Positions 1 through 5,570 of a stretch of 7,024 nt of DNA are shown in pieces; positions within the stretch are counted from its first letter, which is position 1; every line of letters begins with the position of its first letter. The DNA lies in NCBI GenBank assembly GCA_002389385.1, contig DGOK01000005.1, forward strand, positions 1 to 7,024. Direction: 5' to 3'. The translations under genes were made by a program, and so were the position numbers. The notes beneath the pieces were generated by a model, which ran no database searches, was not told where the DNA came from, and saw only the letters and a list, made by a program, of their open reading frames with translations. This DNA comes from Rhodospirillaceae bacterium UBA4468. GTDB lineage: Bacteria > Pseudomonadota > Alphaproteobacteria > Rhodospirillales > Casp-alpha2.

Positions 1-360
1 TGCGACGCGGCGCTCTTCAGCGACGAGGACATTAAACGTCCGGCTTGCTGCACCGGTATCCATCCATTCCAGAACGATCCCGGCATCTTTGAGCCCTTGG
101 CGTAGTCCCTTTGGTATAGGAACGAATCTCTCACCACAGCCGACTAAAAGGATATCGACATCATCTGTTGCATCGATGACCGGCTTTAGAGACTCTAGAG
201 TGATATCTTCAATAGATGTTGCGGCCCACAACTGTGTCTCTTCAAGAAACACAAGAATGCTGCTCTCATAGGTGATGCCTGACACCTTAAAGTGGCCATC
301 ACCATAGAACTGGATGAGTTGGCGATCTTTTGGAACAACAATGTTTATATCAAGAGACAT
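1..360 (-). CDS. Mth938-like (DUF498) domain protein, NDUFAF3/AAMDC family, 3' end missing
   Basis: The reading frame is open from an ATG at 360 to the window edge, giving 120 residues with no stop, so only a few C-terminal residues should be missing. The protein starts MSLDINIVVPKDRQLIQFYG. Family signs are a small soluble alpha/beta protein with VDILLVGCGERFVPIP (about 68-83), PKGLRQGLKDAGI (83-95) and the closing EWMDTGAASRTFNVLVAEER (about 98-117). Mitochondrial and human relatives (NDUFAF3, AAMDC) share this fold, and NDUFAF3 assists complex I assembly. The bacterial function is not established. The gene lies 20 bp behind secF on the same strand and is probably the last or near-last gene of the yajC-secDF transcript. 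No clear Shine-Dalgarno precedes the ATG, so it may depend on translation of secF. I see no signal peptide or membrane segment. Confidence 0.88.
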   Translation of the reverse strand, partial: MSLDINIVVPKDRQLIQFYGDGHFKVSGITYESSILVFLEETQLWAATSIEDITLESLKPVIDATDDVDILLVGCGERFVPIPKGLRQGLKDAGIVLEWMDTGAASRTFNVLVAEERRVA

Positions 361-380
361 GGCGTTAATCGCTGACAGCC

Positions 381-1328
381 TTACTGTGCTTCCTCAATGA
401 TTTCCGGATCATCATCACCGGCGATGCCACCACGTGCCCGGTCATCGAGACCAAAGTATATCAATAATGGTACGGCAAGGCAGATCGAGGAATAAGTACC
501 GATGATCACACCCCAGATCATTGCAAAGCTAAAGTCACGAATAACTTCGCCACCTAAGAAGAACAATGCCAGCAATGCCAGAAGTGTCGTTAAAGAAGTG
601 ATTACAGTACGTGAAAGCGTCCTGTTGATCGCCAGGTTTAATAGATCCGGCAAATCCATCTTTTTGTATTTACGAAGCTTCTCACGCACCCGGTCATAGA
701 CCACAACGGTATCGTTGATTGAGTAACCGGCAATGGTCAGCACGGCCGCCACTGTCGATAGATTAAACTCGAATCCAAGCAGTGCGAAAATACCGATAGT
801 TGTCACAACATCGTGCACAAGGGCACACACGGCGCCAACGCCAAACTGCCATTCAAACCGGAACCAGATGTATACAAGGATTGCTAGAATCGCGAGCGAT
901 ACAGCCATCAAGCCATCTCGCAAAAGTTCTTGCGAGACTTGCGGTCCTACAACTTCGGTTCGACGATATGTAACCCCCTCACCAAGCGCAGCCTTTACCG
1001 TGTTCACAGCTTCCTGTTGAGCTTTTTCGCCGCCGTCTTGGCGTGGAATACGGATCAACACGTCCGTTGGCTCACCGAATTCCTGGAGCGACACCTCACC
1101 AAGGCCAATGTTGTTCAACTGACCGCGCATCTTACCGATGTCAGCAGCCTCTGGCGTACGGACTTCGATCAGAATGCCGCCTTTGAAATCGATACCAAAG
1201 TTAAGCCCTTTGGTAAAAACCATACCAATTGAGGCAATCACAAGTATGAACGAGAAAACAAAGAAGAGTTTCCGCTTTGGTATAAAAGCGAGATCGATGT
1301 CAGCGGGGATCAGATTTAGTGGCTTCAT
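381..1328 (-). CDS. secF: Protein translocase subunit SecF
   Basis: Inner-membrane SecF, partner of SecD, uses proton motive force to help pull proteins through SecYEG on the periplasmic side. The product is 315 aa. Visible are TM1 (about 20-38), the SecF motif GIDFKGG (45-51), a periplasmic domain (about 55-135), and TM2-TM6 between about 138 and 292. HDVVTT is at 172-177 and the signature GYSINDTVVVYDRVRE at 201-216, including conserved D206 and R213. The tail is acidic (GDDDPEIIEEAQ). The start at 1328 is preferred because the protein then begins MKPLNLIPADID as usual and AGGGGA lies 7-8 nt upstream. A longer in-frame start at 1370 would overlap secD by 32 bp and add a non-conserved 14-residue leader. 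The ribosome binding site shares its A and G with the TAG stop of secD (1339-1341), which suggests translational coupling and balanced SecD:SecF synthesis. Confidence 0.97.
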   Translation of the reverse strand: MKPLNLIPADIDLAFIPKRKLFFVFSFILVIASIGMVFTKGLNFGIDFKGGILIEVRTPEAADIGKMRGQLNNIGLGEVSLQEFGEPTDVLIRIPRQDGGEKAQQEAVNTVKAALGEGVTYRRTEVVGPQVSQELLRDGLMAVSLAILAILVYIWFRFEWQFGVGAVCALVHDVVTTIGIFALLGFEFNLSTVAAVLTIAGYSINDTVVVYDRVREKLRKYKKMDLPDLLNLAINRTLSRTVITSLTTLLALLALFFLGGEVIRDFSFAMIWGVIIGTYSSICLAVPLLIYFGLDDRARGGIAGDDDPEIIEEAQ

Positions 1329-1338
1329 ATCATTTCCC

Positions 1339-2919
1339 CTAAAGCGGTAATGTGTCTGGGCGCTTGGCACGAAGCCATGTCACCACAAACAAACGGGTCA
1401 GCATAATCGCTGTAAACATCGACGTTACAATTCCAATCGCCAGCGTCACGGAGAAACCTTTAATCGGGCCTGAGCCAAACGAGAACAATAAGATCGCAGC
1501 GATCAACGTCGTCAAGTTTGAGTCAATGATTGTCGTCAGAGCGCGACTATAACCAGCATCCACAGCCGCAATTGGATTGCGGCCAAGACGAACTTCTTCG
1601 CGAATACGCTCAAATATCAGAACATTGGCATCAACAGCCATACCGATTGTCAGCACGATCCCAGCGATACCCGGCAAGGTTAGCGTGGCTTGTAGCATCG
1701 ACAACATACCAAGGATCAGAAAAATATTCGCCATCAATGCTAAGTCCGCATAAATCCCAAATCGTCCGTAAGCAATGGCCATAAAGATGATCACAGCAAT
1801 CAAACCAACCAGACAAGCGATCTCACCGGCTGCAATTGAGTCAGCACCAAGGCCTGGCCCAACAGTACGCTCTTCAAGGATTGTCAAAGGCGCTGGCAAT
1901 GCGCCGGCACGGAGCAGCAATGACAAATCCTGTGTGTTCTGAACTGAGAAGTTACCCGAGATTTGCCCGGCGCCACCAAGGATAGGTTCCTGGATCACCG
2001 GTGCCGAGAGGACTTGTCCATCCAGTACAATCGCAAAAGGACGACGTACGTTGTCAGTTGTAATCTTTCCAAACTTTTTCGCACCTAATGTATCGAAGCG
2101 GAACGACACAACAGGTTGATTATCACGGCCATCAAAACTTGGTTGCGCATCAACGAGGTTTTCACCACTCACCGCGACACGTTTTTTGACAAGAATAGCG
2201 TTGAGATTGCCTGGGCCTGATGCACCCTCGATCATCGGCAACAACATAGACCCTGGAGGCACGCGGCCTGCTAATGCTTCTTCAACTGAATTTTGGATAT
2301 CAACTAGGTGAAAAGACATCTTAGCAGTCTGGCCAAGCAAGTCCTTCACACGCTCAGGGTCATCAATGCCAGGCAATTGCACAATAATGCGATCATCACC
2401 TTGGCGTTGAATGGTCGGTTCGCGCACGCCTGTTTCGTCAATACGACGACGGATAATTTCAATAGACTGCTGAACCGCAGATACCCGGCGTTCAATTTTT
2501 TGAGCTTCCGTCATCTCGATGATAATGCGATCGCCTTCAACGCTGATTTCCGCACCAGCATCGACACCACGCAATAACTCAAGAGCCTTTTCCCGGTCTG
2601 CCGCATCAGGAATCGTGACACCTACGCTGGTCTCGGTTTTACTGAGAGAACGGTATCGAATGCGTTCACTCCGCAGTTCGTCTCGTGCAGAGCCAACCAA
2701 AGCTTCAAGATACTCGTCAATAACCGCCTGAACCTCGACTTCGAGTAAAAGGTGCGAACCACCCCTAAGGTCCAAACCTAAGTTTACCTGTTGATTAGGT
2801 AACCAGCTTGGGAGCTGTTCTGTCACATCTTTTGGAGCGAAGTTTGGTGCAGCAAATGCGAGACCTATGAAGCAGATCAGCGCAACAAGCACCTTCTTCC
2901 ATGTCGGAAAATTGACCAT
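1339..2919 (-). CDS. secD: Protein translocase subunit SecD
   Basis: SecD is the larger subunit of the SecDF proton-driven translocation motor in the inner membrane. The product is 526 aa, shorter than E. coli SecD (about 615) but normal for alphaproteobacteria. Domains in order are TM1 (about 8-24), the motif LGLDLRGGSHLLLEV (47-61), a large periplasmic P1 region (about 60-355) and VGPGLGADSI (353-362). TM2-TM6 then follow from about 362 to 510. The signature VDANVLIFERIREE at 429-442 carries D430, which corresponds to the transmembrane Asp needed for proton coupling. The ATG at 2919 has AGGAT 6-7 nt upstream and gives a typical N-terminus (MVNFPTWKKVLVALI). The gene follows yajC by 24 bp and is followed by secF after 10 bp. 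No truncation or missing key residue is seen. Confidence 0.98.
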   Translation of the reverse strand: MVNFPTWKKVLVALICFIGLAFAAPNFAPKDVTEQLPSWLPNQQVNLGLDLRGGSHLLLEVEVQAVIDEYLEALVGSARDELRSERIRYRSLSKTETSVGVTIPDAADREKALELLRGVDAGAEISVEGDRIIIEMTEAQKIERRVSAVQQSIEIIRRRIDETGVREPTIQRQGDDRIIVQLPGIDDPERVKDLLGQTAKMSFHLVDIQNSVEEALAGRVPPGSMLLPMIEGASGPGNLNAILVKKRVAVSGENLVDAQPSFDGRDNQPVVSFRFDTLGAKKFGKITTDNVRRPFAIVLDGQVLSAPVIQEPILGGAGQISGNFSVQNTQDLSLLLRAGALPAPLTILEERTVGPGLGADSIAAGEIACLVGLIAVIIFMAIAYGRFGIYADLALMANIFLILGMLSMLQATLTLPGIAGIVLTIGMAVDANVLIFERIREEVRLGRNPIAAVDAGYSRALTTIIDSNLTTLIAAILLFSFGSGPIKGFSVTLAIGIVTSMFTAIMLTRLFVVTWLRAKRPDTLPL

Positions 2920-2943
2920 GAGATATCCTGATTAACCTTGGCG

Positions 2944-3453
2944 TCAGTCTTTTTTATCTGCGTCTTTTGTAGCTTTATCATGAGATGCATCATCTTTACC
3001 GGATGCATCATCTTTCTGATCCGCCTCAGGCTCAGTTGCGGTAGGTGCAGACGATTTTTTTTGTCCACCACCAAACAAACTACCTAACAGACCTTTTGGC
3101 TTGTCGTTAGTGTCGTTTGCAGCCGCTTTGCCACCAACTGGATCCGTGCGATTGATAACACCAGAAATAGTTGAGCGTTGAACTTTGACTTTTACGTCTT
3201 TCGCAATCTCGACCGTCAGTTCGGTTTCGTTGTCGACTTTTGTAACCGTTCCGATGATACCGCCACCAGTAACGACTTTGTCGCCACGACGAATACCCTC
3301 AAGGGTTTCGCGATGTTGCTTCATTTTCTTCTGCTGAGGCCTGATGAGCAAAAAATAGAATACAATAAAGATAAGAATGAGCGGGAGGAATGCCTGGAAT
3401 GCATCGCCACCACCTGCTCCTGCTGCCTGCGCATATGCCGGTGAAATAAACAT
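2944..3453 (-). CDS. yajC: Preprotein translocase subunit YajC with long charged C-terminal tail
   Basis: YajC is a small single-span inner-membrane protein of the SecDF-YajC complex. The product is 169 aa against about 110 for many YajC proteins. Visible are a short Ala-rich N-terminus (MFISPAYAQAAG), one membrane helix at about 21-37, the conserved RPQQKKMKQH (38-47) and GDKVVTGGGIIGTV (57-70), followed by a small beta-rich domain to about 103. Beyond that lies a non-conserved hydrophilic tail (about 105-169), first Gly-rich (GLLGSLFGGG), then rich in Asp, Lys, Ala and Ser with a duplicated hexapeptide. The ATG at 3453 has a strong GAGGAG 8 nt upstream. As first gene of the unit, it is served by the promoter at 3516-3543. 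Identity of the core is certain. The role of the tail is unknown. Confidence 0.96.
   Translation of the reverse strand: MFISPAYAQAAGAGGGDAFQAFLPLILIFIVFYFLLIRPQQKKMKQHRETLEGIRRGDKVVTGGGIIGTVTKVDNETELTVEIAKDVKVKVQRSTISGVINRTDPVGGKAAANDTNDKPKGLLGSLFGGGQKKSSAPTATEPEADQKDDASGKDDASHDKATKDADKKD
2984..3015 (-). repeat. 14-bp direct repeat, two copies with 18-bp period, inside yajC
   Basis: GATGCATCATCTTT occurs at 2984-2997 and again at 3002-3015 (plus-strand reading). The 18-bp spacing equals six codons, so the repeat encodes the tandem KDDASG-KDDASH at residues about 147-158 of YajC. It looks like a small in-frame duplication in a low-constraint acidic tail. Confidence 0.85.
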
Positions 3454-3477
3454 CGATTAAACTCCTCAAAACACGTT

Positions 3478-3501
3478 AGCCAAAGCTCTTTCGCTTAGGC
3501 T
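3478..3501 (-). promoter_or_regulatory. Possible small hairpin in the yajC 5' leader
   Basis: On the minus strand AGCCTAAG (3501-3494) can pair with CTTTGGCT (3485-3478), seven of eight positions, around an 8-nt purine-rich loop. It would lie in the predicted 56-nt leader, about 10 nt upstream of the Shine-Dalgarno. No T-run follows, so it is not a terminator. It could be chance or a weak leader structure. Confidence 0.25.
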
Positions 3502-3559
3502 GTAAAAGCTGCCGGACTATACCGTTCATCGCCGGAGTTGCAACAGCTTCTGAGCCTAA
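3495..3559. repeat. Imperfect inverted repeat framing the yajC promoter
   Basis: The left arm is TTAGGCT (3495-3501), 5 nt, then AGCTG (3507-3511). The right arm is CAGCT (3544-3548), 4 nt, then AGCCTAA (3553-3559). The two blocks are exact reverse complements in matching order, twelve paired positions in all. The 32-bp centre holds both hexamers of the predicted yajC promoter. The left arm also overlaps the leader hairpin candidate. This could be a paired binding site for a regulator, a cruciform-prone element or chance. Confidence 0.5.
3516..3543 (-). promoter_or_regulatory. Predicted sigma70-type promoter for yajC-secD-secF-Mth938 unit
   Basis: Reading the minus strand, TTGCAA (3543-3538; four of six to the -35 consensus) is followed after 16 bp by TATAGT (3521-3516; five of six to the -10 consensus). 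A start near 3509 would give a leader of roughly 56 nt ending in the GAGGAG ribosome binding site. It is the best promoter match in the intergenic region and has the right orientation and distance. Confidence 0.6.
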
Positions 3560-3583
3560 ATGCAATCATGCACGTCATCGTGA

Positions 3584-3612
3584 TTGACGCCTCGCGATCA
3601 CACGTTTACCTT
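3584..3612 (+). promoter_or_regulatory. Candidate promoter for the DUF815 ATPase gene, possibly leaderless
   Basis: TTGACG (3584-3589; five of six to the -35 consensus) is followed after 17 bp by TACCTT (3607-3612; only three of six to -10). A transcription start seven to nine bases beyond the -10 falls at or next to the ATG at 3621. This fits the lack of any Shine-Dalgarno before that ATG. The weak -10 keeps the call tentative. Confidence 0.35.
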
Positions 3613-3620
3613 CCGCGCCC

Positions 3621-4478
3621 ATGATTGACCAAGACACCAAAGATTTGTTGGCAAGGATCGCGGGCGCACTTGAGCGCATGGCACCTGAGCCAGAGCCCGA
3701 AATCAGGATCACTGAGGCGGACGCCTTTGTCTGGCATGCCGGTGGCCAAAGGCTAGAGCCTGTACCCAACATAAATCGGGTTGATATCGCGCTATTGCAA
3801 GGCATTAGCCGCCAACAAGACCAGCTAATTGACAACACCAAGCGCTTTACCAACGGCTTCCCTGCCAACAACGCCTTATTGTGGGGCGCACGTGGCACGG
3901 GCAAGTCATCTTTGGTCAAAGCTGTACATGCGCTGATTAATAAAGAGAATCCTGGGTCGTTGGCGCTGATTGAAATACATCGCGAAGACATCCCTTCTCT
4001 GCCTACGCTATTAACTAAATTACGCAGTGAAGAGCGTCGCTGTCTGATATTCTGCGATGATCTCTCGTTTGATGGCGAAGATGAAGCGTATAAATCGCTT
4101 AAAGCTGTTCTAGATGGTGGTGTTGAAGGTCGTCCAGAGAACGTTATTTTCTATGCAACGTCGAACCGTCGCCACCTAATGCCACGCGATATGATCGAGA
4201 ATGAACGTTCAAGTGCAATCAATCCTTCAGAAGCTACCGAAGAAAAAGTCTCACTTTCAGACCGGTTTGGTTTGTGGCTTGGATTCCACAACGTTGATCA
4301 GAATACCTATTTCGAAATTATCGAAGGGTATGCGAAGCATTACGGGTTGAATGACCCGTCTGTTGATTTACGCGCAGAGGCGAACGAATGGTCTGTGACA
4401 CGCGGTGCACGTTCAGGCCGTGTGGCATGGCAGTATATACAGGACCTCGCCGGTCGCCTTGGCAAAACCCTAGACTAA
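3621..4478 (+). CDS. DUF815 family AAA+ ATPase (COG2607-like), function unknown
   Basis: A 285-aa soluble P-loop ATPase of the DUF815 type. An N-terminal region (1-60) is followed by the family segment QLIDNTKRFTNGFPANNALL (about 68-87). Next come Walker A GARGTGKSS at 89-97 (K95), Walker B LIFCDDLSF at 142-150 (D146, D147) and a sensor-1-like FYATSNRRH at 177-185. SDRFGLWLGF at 213-222 holds R215, a possible arginine finger, and GARSGRVAWQY at 262-272 is sensor-2-like. All nucleotide-handling motifs look intact, so it should be active. Substrate and partner are unknown. The ATG at 3621 is the only usable start: an in-frame stop lies at 3585-3587, there is no GTG or TTG between, and no Shine-Dalgarno is present. 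It is the only rightward gene, divergent from yajC and converging on the nlpD-like gene with 3 bp between stops. The same neighbourhood is, to my knowledge, common in alphaproteobacteria. Confidence 0.9.
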   Translation: MIDQDTKDLLARIAGALERMAPEPEPEIRITEADAFVWHAGGQRLEPVPNINRVDIALLQGISRQQDQLIDNTKRFTNGFPANNALLWGARGTGKSSLVKAVHALINKENPGSLALIEIHREDIPSLPTLLTKLRSEERRCLIFCDDLSFDGEDEAYKSLKAVLDGGVEGRPENVIFYATSNRRHLMPRDMIENERSSAINPSEATEEKVSLSDRFGLWLGFHNVDQNTYFEIIEGYAKHYGLNDPSVDLRAEANEWSVTRGARSGRVAWQYIQDLAGRLGKTLD

Positions 4479-4481
4479 ACC

Positions 4482-5570
4482 TCAACTCGAGCGAGTTAAG
4501 TACTTCTTTGGATCTTGCGGGCGACGCCCTTTGCGGACTTCAAAATGCAGTTGTGGTCGCGAAACACTTCCAGATGAGCCGACAGTGGCGATCTTTTGGC
4601 CACGTTTGACCTTTTGGCCTCGCTGCACAATCAAGTCTTCATTATGTGCGTAGGCTGTCACATAGCCATCTGCGTGCTTGATCAGTAGCAAGTTTCCAAA
4701 GCCACGAATTTCATTTCCAGCATAGGCAACGACGCCGTTCTCAGCCGCACGAACGGGCGTTCCTCTGTTGGCTTTAATGTTGATACCATCGTTCCGGAGT
4801 CCGCCATCCTTAACGCCAAAACTTGAAAGCAATGGTCCCTTAACAGGCCATACGAACCCCTTTCCTGTCCGTGCAGGTGGTGGTGACACAGGCACAGAAG
4901 GTTTTCTGGGCGGAATAACAGCAATCTTTCCAGCAGAACTAACTGATACAGCAACTCGTTTTGTCGTTCTGGGTGGTGCAGCGGGCCGAACAACAGTTGG
5001 GGACGTCTTTGCCTTTGCCGCTAATCTTGGTGCTGGTCTAGCAGATGATGCCGCTTTGGCTGGGGCAGCCTTCGCAATAACTTCAGGGGCAGGAATAACC
5101 AATATCTCGCCCAACTTAATTGTGTAAGGCGCACCAATGTCATTCAAGCGTGCTAACTCATAAACACCTACATCAAATTTCTGTGCCACGGAATACAGCG
5201 TATCGCCTTCGGTGACTTTGTGCTGCGCACCGCGCGGCAACAGGATGCGTTGACCAACGCGCAGCAAATATGGCGCACGTAAATCGTTGGCACGAATGAT
5301 TGCTGGTACAGGGACCCGGTGACGACGTGACAGCTCGTAAACCGTATCACCTCGGCCAACAGTCACTGCTGAGGCATTGACGAAAGATGGCGCACTCACA
5401 CGGCTCGCATTCGGCCGTGAAACGTTTCCGGTCCTGCTTGCTTCAACTGCTCGAGATTGTTGTGAGGGCGTATTAATATCACGTGGCGGTGCAGAAGATG
5501 GGAACTGCACACCACCGCAACCAGCAATGCCCAACACGCCAATAACAACAATTGCACCTGCTTGCTTCAC
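4482..5570 (-). CDS. nlpD: NlpD-like LysM/LytM lipoprotein, predicted amidase activator
   Basis: A 362-aa outer-membrane lipoprotein. The signal peptide ends in the lipobox GIAGC (Cys18), with Gly rather than Asp after the Cys, which favours sorting to the outer membrane. LysM repeats at about 68-112 and 117-160 bind peptidoglycan. A basic Ala/Pro/Lys-rich linker runs from 162 to 237, and a LytM (M23) domain from about 238 to 358. In LytM, H309 (YAHN) and H342 (LHFE) remain, but the first Zn-ligand His is N260, the Asp is N264 and the first His of HxH is Q340. It should therefore be catalytically dead, like E. coli NlpD and EnvC, which activate cell-wall amidases at division. Start: GTG at 5570, with AGGA 6-7 nt upstream, overlapping the pcm TGA by 4 nt (GTGA). 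Order behind surE-pcm matches E. coli nlpD, but no rpoS follows. The amidase partner is outside the window. Confidence 0.9.
   Translation of the reverse strand: MKQAGAIVVIGVLGIAGCGGVQFPSSAPPRDINTPSQQSRAVEASRTGNVSRPNASRVSAPSFVNASAVTVGRGDTVYELSRRHRVPVPAIIRANDLRAPYLLRVGQRILLPRGAQHKVTEGDTLYSVAQKFDVGVYELARLNDIGAPYTIKLGEILVIPAPEVIAKAAPAKAASSARPAPRLAAKAKTSPTVVRPAAPPRTTKRVAVSVSSAGKIAVIPPRKPSVPVSPPPARTGKGFVWPVKGPLLSSFGVKDGGLRNDGINIKANRGTPVRAAENGVVAYAGNEIRGFGNLLLIKHADGYVTAYAHNEDLIVQRGQKVKRGQKIATVGSSGSVSRPQLHFEVRKGRRPQDPKKYLTRSS
4484..4497. other. Short inverted repeat at the convergent gene junction
   Basis: AACTCG (4484-4489), AG, CGAGTT (4492-4497) form a perfect palindrome-like repeat at the last codons of the nlpD-like gene, just beyond the ATPase stop at 4476-4478. 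As RNA it gives about five pairs with a 4-nt loop. No U-tract follows on either strand, so it is not a convincing rho-independent terminator, though it is the only hairpin at this junction. Confidence 0.3.

Noticed and set aside
930..1232. Rightward 100-codon open frame opposite secF
   Set aside because: It is antisense to the conserved periplasmic domain of SecF and has no recognisable domain.
1329..1370. Longer SecF N-terminus starting at 1370
   Set aside because: It would overlap secD by 32 bp, adds residues unlike SecF, and the ATG at 1328 has a good ribosome binding site and a typical SecF beginning.
2877..3074. 65-codon leftward frame spanning the yajC-secD junction as an independent gene
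   Set aside because: It starts inside yajC in another frame without its own ribosome binding site and its product is low-complexity basic sequence. It is kept only as the possible slippage frame of yajC.
3454..3620. Riboswitch or small RNA in the divergent intergenic region
   Set aside because: The predicted yajC leader is only about 56 nt with one weak hairpin, and no known riboswitch core or terminator is visible.
3575..3991. Leftward 138-codon open frame opposite the ATPase gene
   Set aside because: It lies antisense to the start of an intact, recognisable AAA+ gene, is Ser/Ala/Leu-rich and resembles no family. It is a shadow frame.
4482..4850. Active M23 endopeptidase
   Set aside because: N260, N264 and Q340 replace residues needed for zinc binding and catalysis, so an enzymatic call is not supported.
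4768..5127. Rightward 119-codon open frame opposite the nlpD-like gene
   Set aside because: Its Gly/Ala/Thr-rich product is the complement of the Ala/Pro/Lys linker of the lipoprotein, with no ribosome binding site or family motif.
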